Source of the DNA: Oribacterium sp.
GTDB taxonomy: Bacteria; Bacillota_A; Clostridia; Lachnospirales; Lachnospiraceae
NCBI GenBank assembly: GCA_017940955.1
Contig: JAGAXP010000167.1
Location: 1-16,121, forward strand
Reading direction: 5' to 3'
Length of the DNA stretch: 16,121 nucleotides
Shown here in pieces: positions 1 to 6,978 of this stretch; position 1 is the first letter of the stretch; each line of letters opens with the position of its first letter. The notes beneath the pieces were generated by a model. It worked only from the letters and a program-made list of their open reading frames with translations, ran no database searches and was not told the DNA's origin. Made by a program: the position numbers and the translations under genes.

Positions 1-58
1 CTTCTTGAATTAATTCTGATTCGAGAACTAACCTTCGGAGCTCTGCTCCATGAAGATT

Positions 59-121
59 GCAACTGGCTGACCTTTCGGCCCCTGTAGTTTTGCGTCGCCG
101 GATTTCTCCGGGTTTGCCCAA
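59..121 (-). promoter_or_regulatory. c-di-GMP-I (GEMM) riboswitch aptamer
   Basis: Read on the minus strand, the segment contains the hallmark blocks of the GEMM-I aptamer in order: GGGCAAACC, a short stem capped by GAAA, GACGCAAA, then CTACAGGGGCC, a second GAAA-capped stem, and AGCCAGTTGC. This arrangement is the usual clostridial form of the cyclic di-GMP class I riboswitch. A perfect 8-bp hairpin lies just upstream (122-144). A long stem of 7+5 bp with a bulge (30-58) follows and overlaps the aptamer 3' end, so it may be the expression platform. No clear T-tract is seen there, so termination versus ribosome-site control cannot be decided. The regulated gene starts beyond position 1 and is unknown. 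Confidence 0.9.
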
Positions 122-208
122 CTGAGATCTAGGTTGGATCTCAGCTTAAAGAGAAGCGAACCGTTTTTTCTGATTCCTTTCTTTTCTCATCTCCTCTTTA
201 CAATACTA

Positions 209-236
209 ATTATACTATAGATTTTTTAAATTGCAA
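209..236 (-). promoter_or_regulatory. promoter of the riboswitch transcript
   Basis: On the minus strand TTGCAA (231-236) and a perfect TATAAT (209-214) are separated by 16 bp, a good sigma-A promoter. Transcription would start near position 202, about 80 nt before the c-di-GMP aptamer, and run off the left edge of the window. Confidence 0.8.
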
Positions 237-341
237 GCCTTTTTCTTAAAATAAGTCAATTAAATTTTGATTTTAATTTGTGTTTCGATGCTCACTTTTT
301 AATAATATAAAACCCCACATATTTTGTCTTCTTAAATATGA

Positions 342-833
342 CTATAATTCATCCAGATATGCATTCAGAAACTCGGCGGCAAGACTTCCCGGTTTAATAT
401 TTTTTCTTGCATCATCAAAGGCGAACCAGTTAAATGAATCGATTTCTTTATTTGTGGAAAGCTCACTGTCCGAATCAACAAATACTGTAAAATTGCACAT
501 CAAGGTGTTTGATGGCTCAAAGAATTTAGTTCTGTTGAATCGGATATGTGATGCAGTCATACCGGTTTCCTCTTTAAGTTCTCTTACTACAGCATGCTCT
601 AACTGTTCACCTCTGTTGACATATCCGGCAACAAGGATATAGAAATCCCTGCCATATTGCTTTATAAGGAGTATCTTATCAGTCTTTTTATTGATAACGA
701 TCATACTTACAGCCACATTGTACATGGGGAACCTGAACTCATTGCAGGAAGGGCAAAAAGGCACCAGGCCTTCTCCTTCCAATTCCTTCTCAATTAATTC
801 AGAACCGCATACCTGACAATATTTTTCGCTCAT
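342..833 (-). CDS. Nudix hydrolase with N-terminal zinc ribbon (NudC-like, short)
   Basis: The 163-residue protein has two CxxC pairs (C6/C9 and C27/C30) forming a zinc ribbon, then a complete Nudix box at residues 70-92 fitting Gx5Ex7REUxEExGU (G70, E76, R84-E85, E88-E89, G91). Nudix enzymes cleave nucleoside diphosphates linked to another moiety, using metal bound by the box glutamates. The zinc ribbon resembles that of NADH pyrophosphatase NudC, but the NudC N-terminal domain and its SQPWPxPxS substrate motif are absent, so the substrate is open (NAD(H), ADP-ribose or another nucleotide). Start choice: AAGGAG sits 6 nt before the ATG. It lies downstream of a strong hairpin that separates it from the HIT gene, so it is probably transcribed alone. 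Confidence 0.88.
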   Translation of the reverse strand: MSEKYCQVCGSELIEKELEGEGLVPFCPSCNEFRFPMYNVAVSMIVINKKTDKILLIKQYGRDFYILVAGYVNRGEQLEHAVVRELKEETGMTASHIRFNRTKFFEPSNTLMCNFTVFVDSDSELSTNKEIDSFNWFAFDDARKNIKPGSLAAEFLNAYLDEL

Positions 834-881
834 ACTTAACTCCTTATCGTTATTCCTATATTCATCGTTCTTAAAATATTA

Positions 882-909
882 ACTATATCGTAACACAGTT
901 TACTGATAA
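882..909 (-). promoter_or_regulatory. possible promoter of the Nudix gene
   Basis: On the minus strand TTATCA (904-909) and TATAGT (882-887) are 16 bp apart, about 50 nt before the Nudix start. The -35 box is only moderate. A terminator immediately upstream (930-970) means the gene needs its own promoter, which supports this site. Confidence 0.45.
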
Positions 910-929
910 TAGGATTTATAAAAGAAAAA

Positions 930-970
930 TAAGCGGTTAAAATCCGAATGTACCGGATTTTAACCGCTTA
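930..970 (-). terminator. rho-independent terminator after the HIT gene
   Basis: A 17-bp perfect inverted repeat (930-946 with 954-970, loop of 7 nt). On the minus strand the stem is followed by ATTTTTCTTTT, a typical T-tract, so it ends transcripts arriving from the HIT gene 66 bp upstream. No comparable T-run follows on the plus strand. Confidence 0.85.
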
Positions 971-1036
971 AGTTCTATAATAAAGATGATAGAGTGTATA
1001 TTATCTGATCATTGATTCTCTGAGGGTTGCCGGCCT

Positions 1037-1486
1037 TCACTTGCCAAGAATTGCATCACGAAGAGGTGCTGCGATTTTCTCAAGCTCAGCCTGATCCTGT
1101 ACCTTTTTCAGATTCGGATCCATGGCGAAGGTTCCGCCCCACTCGAACTGATCCTTATACTTTGGAACCAGATGCATGTGGAGATGACAGCCTGTATCAC
1201 CGTACATTCCATAGTTTACCTTTTCCGGCTTGAGAACCTTGTGAATAGCGTTGGAAACGGTTACTACATCCGCGATAAATGCATTGCGCTCCTCGAGAGA
1301 AATGTCAAGCATCTCAGATACATGATGCTTTGATGCAACTATACATCTGCCCGGATGGCTCTGTTCCTTAAAAAGATAAACTGTTGAAGAAGGGAGCTCG
1401 CAGATTTCATAACCAAACTTTTCTACCAGCTCGCCCTTTGCGCAATATGCGCAGTCCGGATGCTCTTTCGCCATATCCTGTGCCAT
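1037..1486 (-). CDS. HIT family protein (histidine triad nucleotide hydrolase/transferase)
   Basis: A 149-residue HIT-fold protein. The catalytic triad motif is H101-L-H103-M-H105, in which the central His of the family forms a nucleotidyl intermediate, and the upstream HPGRCIVASKHH stretch (44-55) is the usual preceding strand. Cys12 and Cys15 near the N-terminus with other conserved residues suggest a structural zinc site. HIT proteins hydrolyse purine phosphoramidates, dinucleoside polyphosphates or transfer NMP; the exact substrate cannot be read. The open frame extends 29 codons further upstream, but the ATG at 1486 has GGAGG 7 nt before it, and the longer form would overlap the preceding gene and this gene's own promoter. 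Transcription ends at the hairpin 930-970. Confidence 0.9.
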   Translation of the reverse strand: MAQDMAKEHPDCAYCAKGELVEKFGYEICELPSSTVYLFKEQSHPGRCIVASKHHVSEMLDISLEERNAFIADVVTVSNAIHKVLKPEKVNYGMYGDTGCHLHMHLVPKYKDQFEWGGTFAMDPNLKKVQDQAELEKIAAPLRDAILGK

Positions 1487-1544
1487 AAAAATACCTCCAA
1501 AATAGTAATAAACATGATTTGTGTAATCGCTTACATTTTTGGAT

Positions 1545-1573
1545 AGTATAGCACTTTGGTTGTTGTGCATCAA
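1545..1573 (-). promoter_or_regulatory. promoter of the HIT gene
   Basis: On the minus strand TTGATG (1568-1573) and TATACT (1545-1550) are separated by exactly 17 bp. The -35 box overlaps the stop codon of the upstream alpha-galactosidase gene (1570-1572). The HIT gene can therefore be expressed independently although it directly follows that gene. Confidence 0.75.
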
Positions 1574-3762
1574 CCCTTTATGAAGTGCAGCTGTACCGCC
1601 GGATAATCTCCCATGGATAAATTCATGGCGTAACCACCGTACATCAGTGCGGCGCCGGTCATTTTCTGCTCTGTTCCTTCCAGTACGTATACAGCCTCCT
1701 CGTCAAGGCCTCTTAGCTTTATGTTCTTGATCTTTGCATTAGCCTGAGCTTTCTTGACTACAACATTAACAAGAGCCTCAGATCTATCGGCTGCTGCAAA
1801 CTCCCAGGCCTTATAAATCTCCCGCTGACTATCGGGTGTGATCCTGTAGTAATCACCCTTCTGGATAATGGAGTAGTATCTGTTGAAAGTCTTTATCTGA
1901 TCCTTTACGGTCTCACGCTCCTCTTCGGTAAGCTTCGTTATATCAAGCTCATAGCCAAAGGTTCCTGACATGGCAACTATGCCGCGGGTCTCAAAAGGTG
2001 TGCTTCTTCCTGTCTGATGATTCGGAACCGCAGAAACATGACTTCCCACAGTGCTTATCGGATATCCAAAGGAGGTTCCTTCCTGAATCTCAAGTCGCTC
2101 GATAGCATCGGTATCATCAGAGCACCAGATCTGAGGACAGTAATACATCATTCCGGCGTCAAAACGTCCGCCGCCGCCTGAGCAGCCTTCGATCATAAGC
2201 TCCGGATAAGCCTTTAAAAGTCGATCCAGCAATGAGTAGGTTCCCAGCATAAATCTGTGGGCAGCTTCCCCCTGACGGTCTGCGGTCAGCTTGTTGGAGT
2301 AAACATTACATACAGATCTGTTAAAGTCCCACTTAATATAGGAAATATGAGCACTTGCAAGGATTTTGCTGATACAGTCGAATAGGTAATCCTCCACTTC
2401 CTTATTGCTCATATCCAGCACCATCTGGTTTCGTGACATATTCGGGAGTCTCCCCGGATCCCTCAAAGCCCACTCGGGATGCTTTCTGAAAAGCTCAGAA
2501 TCTTCATTGATCATCTCCGGCTCAAACCAGAGACCGAACTTCATGCCAAGCTTATCGGTTTCGTCAGATATCCTCTTGAGACCTCCCACAAGCTTCTTTT
2601 CATTAACAAACCAGTCGCCGAGTCCGGAGTTATCATCGTCGCGCTTTCCGAACCAGCCGTCATCAAGAACCAGCATCTCTACGCCGAGCTCTGCTGCGGA
2701 TCTTGCAATGTCGATGATCTTCTCCGCAGTAAAATCGAAGTAGGTTGCCTCCCAGTTGTTGATAAGAACAGGCCTTTTAATATCTCTGTATTTACGATTG
2801 CAGACATTATCACGGATAATGTTGTGGTAATTATGGCTGAGCTTTTCGAGACCCTGATCCGTGAAAGTCATGATAGCTTCCGGCGTGTCAAAGGAAGCTC
2901 CCTTTTCCAGCAGCCATGAGAAACCTTCATCATTGATTCCCGTTACCACACGCACTGCCCCTGCCTGATCCTGCTCGATCTCGAACTTGTGATTTCCCGA
3001 GTACATAAGCATCATGCCAATGCAGTCGCCCGTTGTTTCTGTGGCCTCATGATCACAAAGTATCACGAAAGGATTCTGATGGTGACTGCTCATGCCTCTC
3101 TTCGAGCTGATGACTCTGATGTCCTGATCAAGCTCATGACGGGTCATCTCACGCTCCATGGCATGCTTTCCCACAAAGTGGATCTCGTCCCAGCTTCCGT
3201 AAAGAATGTCAAGGGTAGCTGAGGCCGCCTTCTCCAGACGGATAGACTTGTCTGAGACATTGATAAATCTTGTGTGTCTTACGATTATATCTTTTTCAGC
3301 AAATACAGAATAGTAAAGTTCAACTGTCAATCCGATGATCTTGTCTTCTAAGGTAATTACAAGTGTACTTACTTCATCATCGTATTGTCTCACAGAAGGA
3401 AGCCCCGGTATCTCCGGCTTTTTCTCAAGCATCTTGTATGATTTATATCTCAGATCACAGCTTCTGCTGCCATTCTCAGCTATGAGATTTAATGAGCTGA
3501 CTCTGAAATCTCCAACTCCGCAGCCCGAAAACTCCTGAGGGAGTACATCTATGGAACGTCCTCTGTCGAGACGGTACTCATAAAGATTTCCTGAAAAACC
3601 TCGGTCAACAGGTATGATCTGATAACTCATATCTGTACAGTAAGTCGGTTTTCCATAGTATGTATGTAAGAGAAGCCCGATGTCATCTATCTTCATCTGG
3701 TACTCTGTGTTTTTTGTAAGCAATCTGAAATATTTCCCGGTTTCATCGAATACTATTGCCAT
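1570..3762 (-). CDS. GH36 alpha-galactosidase
   Basis: A 730-residue cytoplasmic enzyme, the usual length for AgaA/AgaB-type GH36 enzymes, expected to release terminal alpha-1,6-galactose from melibiose, raffinose or galactomannan oligomers. Visible landmarks: the N-terminal beta-sandwich starting MAIVFDETGKYF; LVLDDGWFGKRDDD at 364-377; KWD at 477-479 with the nucleophile D479; CSGGGGRFD at 527-535; and CSDDTD at 547-552 with D549 as acid/base. D479 and D549 lie one residue from the Geobacillus catalytic pair. The frame is open 65 codons further upstream, but that stretch contains the cstA terminator and lacks a ribosome site, whereas AAAGGAG lies 7 nt before the ATG at 3762. No sugar transporter gene adjoins it here. 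No signal peptide is seen. Confidence 0.95.
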   Translation of the reverse strand: MAIVFDETGKYFRLLTKNTEYQMKIDDIGLLLHTYYGKPTYCTDMSYQIIPVDRGFSGNLYEYRLDRGRSIDVLPQEFSGCGVGDFRVSSLNLIAENGSRSCDLRYKSYKMLEKKPEIPGLPSVRQYDDEVSTLVITLEDKIIGLTVELYYSVFAEKDIIVRHTRFINVSDKSIRLEKAASATLDILYGSWDEIHFVGKHAMEREMTRHELDQDIRVISSKRGMSSHHQNPFVILCDHEATETTGDCIGMMLMYSGNHKFEIEQDQAGAVRVVTGINDEGFSWLLEKGASFDTPEAIMTFTDQGLEKLSHNYHNIIRDNVCNRKYRDIKRPVLINNWEATYFDFTAEKIIDIARSAAELGVEMLVLDDGWFGKRDDDNSGLGDWFVNEKKLVGGLKRISDETDKLGMKFGLWFEPEMINEDSELFRKHPEWALRDPGRLPNMSRNQMVLDMSNKEVEDYLFDCISKILASAHISYIKWDFNRSVCNVYSNKLTADRQGEAAHRFMLGTYSLLDRLLKAYPELMIEGCSGGGGRFDAGMMYYCPQIWCSDDTDAIERLEIQEGTSFGYPISTVGSHVSAVPNHQTGRSTPFETRGIVAMSGTFGYELDITKLTEEERETVKDQIKTFNRYYSIIQKGDYYRITPDSQREIYKAWEFAAADRSEALVNVVVKKAQANAKIKNIKLRGLDEEAVYVLEGTEQKMTGAALMYGGYAMNLSMGDYPAVQLHFIKG

Positions 3763-3773
3763 AATGCTGCTCC

Positions 3774-3788
3774 TTTTGCAATGCAAAA
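3774..3788. promoter_or_regulatory. perfect 7+1+7 inverted repeat overlapping the alpha-galactosidase ribosome site
   Basis: TTTTGCA, one base, then TGCAAAA forms a perfect inverted repeat. Its downstream half on the minus strand runs directly into the AAAAGGAG ribosome site of the alpha-galactosidase gene. The symmetry and position fit an operator for a repressor of the LacI or GntR type, or a small RNA hairpin over the ribosome site. The regulator is unknown. Confidence 0.45.
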
Positions 3789-3858
3789 TTTTTTCCATGT
3801 ACGATGAATCAACATCAAAATCCCTGATCTCTTTCCATGGAAGAAGTGTATCACGCCT

Positions 3859-3886
3859 AGTATATCCAATCCCTATAAAAAATCCA
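3859..3886 (-). promoter_or_regulatory. possible promoter of the alpha-galactosidase gene
   Basis: On the minus strand TATACT (3859-3864) is preceded at 16 bp by TGGATT (3881-3886), a weak -35 box. It lies just after the terminator of cstA (3898-3934) and before the operator-like repeat. The -10 is good, but the -35 matches only three positions, so activation by a regulator is possible. Confidence 0.35.
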
Positions 3887-3897
3887 TATCCCACACG

Positions 3898-3934
3898 AAA
3901 AAAAGTGGGGGCAAAATCATTTACACCCCACTTT
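3898..3934 (-). terminator. rho-independent terminator after cstA
   Basis: On the minus strand AAAGTGGGG (3926-3934) pairs with CCCCACTTT (3902-3910) across a 15-nt loop, followed by a run of T's (seven in all including the stem end). It terminates cstA transcripts about 90 nt after the cstA stop and isolates the alpha-galactosidase gene as its own unit. Confidence 0.8.
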
Positions 3935-3958
3935 ACATATCCACCGTAGAATTCCACC

Positions 3959-4014
3959 TGGAACGTTTCTCGCCGGCGAGAAACGTCCCCAATCGTAATG
4001 GGACTGACCCCCCT
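3959..4014. repeat. GC-rich palindromic intergenic repeat (REP/MITE-like)
   Basis: The core is a perfect 24-bp palindrome (3963-3986, arms ACGTTTCTCGCC and GGCGAGAAACGT), followed by CCCCAATCGTAATGGGACTG and a C-run to 4014. It stands out from the AT-rich spacer around it and does not end in a T-tract. Similar GGGAC/GTCCC-rich palindromic repeats are common between genes in clostridial genomes, from general knowledge. Only one copy is in this window, so its repetitive nature is an inference. Confidence 0.5.
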
Positions 4015-4024
4015 TACAGAAATA

Positions 4025-5761
4025 TCAAGCCAAAGACGGCTCTTTCTTCATTTCAGCCACTTCCGGATTCTTGGTTCCGAGAAGCTTCTTTACACAGGTG
4101 ACTGTCACAAGAACACCCAGTACCATAAGGAATGCCGCAACTATAAGCTGGAGACCGTTAACCAGGAAGGTTGCTGTACCGGCTCTGAAAGCATTGACAT
4201 TGCCGATGAAGTTGAGAACTATAGCAGAAAATGTTACTACAAGCATGATAATCATAGGAACATAAAGCATTACACTCTTACGGCCTGTAGCTCTCAGGAA
4301 AACTGCAATTCCGATGAGTACGAGAGCAGCAAGCATCTGGTTTGCGGAACCAAACAGGGCCCAGACATTGGCATAACCGCCAAGGCAGAGAAGGTATCCG
4401 AAGAAAAGTGTTATGGCTGTTGCAAAATACTGGTTAAGGCAAAGTTTCTGCCATACAGGTATCTTTGACTTGTCTGTTTCGTCTGTGGCGAAAAGCTCCT
4501 GGAAAGACATTCTTCCTATTCTTGCTACAGAGTCGAGGGATGTAAGTGCTAATGCTGACACACACATGGTCATGAAGACATTGGCAACACTGTTTGGAAC
4601 GCCGAAGGTCTCAAGAAATCCTGCAACGCCTTGTGAGAAGATCTGGAAAGGTGTCAGGTCTGCAGGTACCGCGCCGTTTACAGCTACTGCGCCGCAGACA
4701 AGTAGTGAGCAAACACCGAGAAGTGTTTCAAGTGCCATCGCGCCGTAACCGACTGCCAGCATATCCTTCTCATTTCTTACAGTCTTTGATGAGGTTCCTG
4801 AGGATACCAGGCTGTGGAAACCTGATACCGCACCGCAGGCGATGGTTACAAACAGTGTCGGGAAAATGTAGCTGTGAGAACCGTTTGCTGCTGTGAGAAC
4901 AAAACCGTTGAAGGCATTGAGCTTCATCTCAGGATGTGCTACCACAAGACCGAATACCGCACCGACTATCATGCCGAGAAGCATGAAGGTTGTAAGATAA
5001 TCTCTGGGCTGCATAAGGAGCCACATAGGTGTGACTGACGCTGCAAAAAGGTATACCATGATCACGTAATTCCACTGAGGTGCAGTGAGATAGATCGGCG
5101 CTGCCATACCGAATGCAAACATTGCCACGAGAAGTACGATAGCTATCGCAGCTCTGGTGCTTTCCTTCATATTCTTATGATGCTTCTCCAAAAGACCGAA
5201 GGCCATGGCCACAAAAATGAAAAGCATTGAGATGGTTGCTGCTGCGGCACCGTTAAAGTTAAGTGCTGCTGATCCGTCTGCTGCTTTGGTAAATCCGTTG
5301 AAGGTACTTGATACCATGGATGTAAATGCTGCGATAACGAGCAGAGTAAAGAGCCAGCAGAACAGTGAAAAGAAACGTCTTCCGGCTTTTCCGATATACT
5401 TTTCGATGATCATTCCGATGGACTTTCCGTCATTCTTCACTGATGCGTAAAGTGCTCCGAAATCCTGTACTGCACCGAAGAAGATTCCACCGAAAAGAAG
5501 CCAGAGAAGGCACGGTACCCAACCGAAAGCCGCTGCCAGGATAGGTCCCTGAACAGGTCCCGCTCCTGCTATTGATGAAAACTGATGTGAAAATACTGTA
5601 AGCTTTGATGATGGCACATAATCCTCACCATCCTCATACTTTGTGGCAGGAGTAACTGCCTTTTCATCGATACCCCAGGTTTTTGCCAGGTATCTTCCAT
5701 ATAACAGATATCCCGCAAGAAGTGCGATACCTGCTACGAGTAAAATAACTAAGCTATTCAT
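4025..5761 (-). CDS. cstA: CstA family peptide/pyruvate transporter (carbon starvation protein)
   Basis: A 578-residue, almost wholly hydrophobic inner-membrane protein with many membrane segments. Family motifs are clear: DGEDYVPSSK (44-53), IAGAGPVQGPILAAAFGW (64-81), GAVQDF (96-101), and further on GFHSLVSSGTSSK followed by YGAMALET. CstA/BtsT proteins take up peptides or pyruvate when carbon is short. At 578 residues it is shorter than the roughly 700-residue enterobacterial proteins, mainly at the C-terminus, as is usual in Firmicutes. The ribosome site is an uninterrupted run of seven G's 7 nt before the ATG, which is unusual and could be a target for C-rich RNA. Transcription ends at 3898-3934. 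A hairpin in the upstream spacer may be part of its leader. Confidence 0.93.
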   Translation of the reverse strand: MNSLVILLVAGIALLAGYLLYGRYLAKTWGIDEKAVTPATKYEDGEDYVPSSKLTVFSHQFSSIAGAGPVQGPILAAAFGWVPCLLWLLFGGIFFGAVQDFGALYASVKNDGKSIGMIIEKYIGKAGRRFFSLFCWLFTLLVIAAFTSMVSSTFNGFTKAADGSAALNFNGAAAATISMLFIFVAMAFGLLEKHHKNMKESTRAAIAIVLLVAMFAFGMAAPIYLTAPQWNYVIMVYLFAASVTPMWLLMQPRDYLTTFMLLGMIVGAVFGLVVAHPEMKLNAFNGFVLTAANGSHSYIFPTLFVTIACGAVSGFHSLVSSGTSSKTVRNEKDMLAVGYGAMALETLLGVCSLLVCGAVAVNGAVPADLTPFQIFSQGVAGFLETFGVPNSVANVFMTMCVSALALTSLDSVARIGRMSFQELFATDETDKSKIPVWQKLCLNQYFATAITLFFGYLLCLGGYANVWALFGSANQMLAALVLIGIAVFLRATGRKSVMLYVPMIIMLVVTFSAIVLNFIGNVNAFRAGTATFLVNGLQLIVAAFLMVLGVLVTVTCVKKLLGTKNPEVAEMKKEPSLA

Positions 5762-5878
5762 TATTTTGCCCCCCCTTATAAATATGAATTAAATGAATAA
5801 TAAAAGCTCTTTCCATTCACTTTAGTACTTTAAATCGGCGGATTCAATTATTATTAATTAATTCGTGAAAACACATAA

Positions 5879-5913
5879 ATTTAAGACTTCCGGAGGGCCA
5901 AAAAGTCTTAAAT
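5879..5913 (-). promoter_or_regulatory. hairpin upstream of cstA with a C-rich loop
   Basis: An 11-bp perfect stem (ATTTAAGACTT 5879-5889 with AAGTCTTAAAT 5903-5913) encloses a 13-nt loop which on the minus strand reads TTTGGCCCTCCGG. No T-tract follows on either strand, so it is not an ordinary terminator. The loop sequence GCCCTCC can pair with the G-rich cstA ribosome site (minus strand, 5768-5775) with a single G-U, about 120 nt downstream. Whether it is transcribed with cstA is unknown because no convincing cstA promoter was found. Confidence 0.45.
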
Positions 5914-6243
5914 ATGCCATACAGTTATGTTATTAGTGGTATTTTGCCAGTTCATGATAACTTATTGTTATGCAATCATTAATTTCCACTTATATGCCCA
6001 TCTGGAATTACGTTTCTGATCTTTTCGTATATCTATTCATCTATCTCGAAAAGCCACTCATCTTTCTGTATAAAAATATCTTCCTCGAAAATTATTATGT
6101 TTTTCAGTTTCATTACAGTTTCGTATTTTATAGTGATGACATCCCGAAAGGGAAACAGAAAACCGAACATAAAGAATTTAATGGTGGCTCCGGATAACTG
6201 GGATTCAATGTATAGTACCGGCAGTCCACAGAATGGAGATCAA
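5914..6243 (+). other. intergenic region without a recognised gene
   Basis: This AT-rich spacer separates divergent cstA and the repeat-protein gene. A -10-like TATAGT occurs at 6130-6135 with no good -35 box. The last 110 bases are less AT-rich (CATCCCGAAAGGG near 6140, then GGTGGCTCCGGATAACTGGG near 6183) and look like a structured leader, but they match no riboswitch class that I know. An open frame at 5970-6197 is not credible as a gene. Confidence 0.5.
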
Positions 6244-6870
6244 ATGAAAAAGAATATTTTGAAGAACAAAATCGCAGTTATCGGTCTTTGCACAATTCTC
6301 GGCGTTGCTTCTGTAGGCGCCATGGCTTCATTAGCCGATGAGACAACAACCACAACCGAAGCAGGCCGTCCTCCTATGAACAACGGTAAGTACATGGGCA
6401 AGATCACTGCCCTGGAGAGTGGTTCTGTCACCATTGAAACCATGGGACGTGGCGGAAGAGGCATGGGAAGACCTGAAGGCGGAATGAATGCGGATGGAAC
6501 TGCCCCTACCAACGCTTCAGGTGAACTTGAGACCCCTCCCGCACTTCCCACAAATGCTTCAGGCGAGCTTGAGACTCCTCCTGCTCTTCCTACTAACGCT
6601 TCAGGTGAGCTTGAGACTCCTCCTGCTCTTCCTACTAACGCTTCAGGCGAGCTTGAGACTCCTCCTGCTGATGCCGGTCAGGGCAACGCCGATGGAAAGA
6701 GCAATATGGGCGGCATGACCACCATGACCTTTACTATCGACAGCTCACTTACAGGCAACTTTTCTGTAGGTGATATGGTTGAGATCACTTCTGAGGATGG
6801 CGCAACGGCTACTGCGATCGCTGCCGCACAGAAGCCTGCCGATAAAGCTGATACTTCAACAGCCGAATAA
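6244..6870 (+). CDS. small exported protein with four 14-residue tandem repeats
   Basis: A 208-residue protein. Residues 1-32 form a signal peptide (basic MKKNILKNK, hydrophobic AVIGLCTILGVASVGAMA, likely cut near ASLA/DE). The mature part begins with a T/E stretch, then GKYMGKITALESGSVTIETM (49-68), a Gly/Arg/Met-rich linker (69-81), the repeats (88-143), and TFTIDSSLTGNFSVGDMVEI (162-181). The two flanking beta-rich blocks look like halves of one small beta domain, of the type often seen in clostridial exported proteins, with the low-complexity insert between them. There is no LPxTG sorting signal and no convincing lipobox. Start choice: GGAG lies 5 nt before the ATG; the frame is open 49 codons further upstream, but those would bury the signal peptide. 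Function unknown. Confidence 0.85.
   Translation: MKKNILKNKIAVIGLCTILGVASVGAMASLADETTTTTEAGRPPMNNGKYMGKITALESGSVTIETMGRGGRGMGRPEGGMNADGTAPTNASGELETPPALPTNASGELETPPALPTNASGELETPPALPTNASGELETPPADAGQGNADGKSNMGGMTTMTFTIDSSLTGNFSVGDMVEITSEDGATATAIAAAQKPADKADTSTAE
6505..6672 (+). repeat. four 42-bp tandem repeats inside the exported protein gene
   Basis: Four in-frame units of 42 bp encode PTNASGELETPPAL or its near copy. Units 2, 3 and 4 are nearly identical in DNA, with unit 1 differing at several third positions, which suggests recent expansion. Copy number is likely to vary between strains. Confidence 0.95.
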
Positions 6871-6916
6871 TAAACTTTGTAAATCAGCTATAATACGACA
6901 ATAAAAACAATAAAAT

Positions 6917-6972
6917 AATTATAAAATCTCTTAAAAACTAATGTCGAAAACAAAATGTTGTGATATTATAAT
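6917..6972 (+). promoter_or_regulatory. promoter region of intergenic RNA copy 1
   Basis: A TATAAT -10 box lies at 6967-6972. Comparison with copy 2 (constant offset 4277) shows a conserved upstream block AATTATAAA(A/T)TCTCTTAAAAAC at 6917-6938, then ATGT at 6941-6944, and TTGTG just before the -10. There is no -35 hexamer at the normal distance, so an activator bound to the upstream block is plausible. An 18-bp palindrome (ATCTTGTA, AA, TACAAGAT; 6971-6988) spans the expected start in this copy only. Confidence 0.6.
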
Positions 6973-6978
6973 CTTGTA

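Noticed and set aside
1487..1573. 29-codon extension of the HIT frame
   Set aside because: It spans the HIT promoter and overlaps the preceding stop codon; the internal ATG has GGAGG at 7 nt and begins where the HIT homology begins.
2479..2919. 146-codon plus-strand frame inside the alpha-galactosidase gene
   Set aside because: It is antisense to the conserved catalytic barrel, with no ribosome site or recognisable domain.
3763..3957. 65-codon N-terminal extension of the alpha-galactosidase frame
   Set aside because: It contains the cstA terminator and a possible promoter, has no ribosome site at its start, and GH36 relatives begin at the MAIVFDE start with AAAGGAG before it.
3998..4468. 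156-codon plus-strand frame opposite the cstA 3' end
   Set aside because: It has Cys/Lys-rich composition typical of antisense reading of membrane-protein codons, and overlaps conserved CstA sequence.
5970..6197. 75-codon plus-strand frame rich in Tyr, Phe and Ile
   Set aside because: Composition follows the AT-rich spacer, there is no ribosome site, and it overlaps the leader of the exported protein gene.
6097..6243. 49-codon upstream extension of the exported protein
   Set aside because: It would place the signal peptide internally; a good ribosome site and typical MKKN start exist at 6244.
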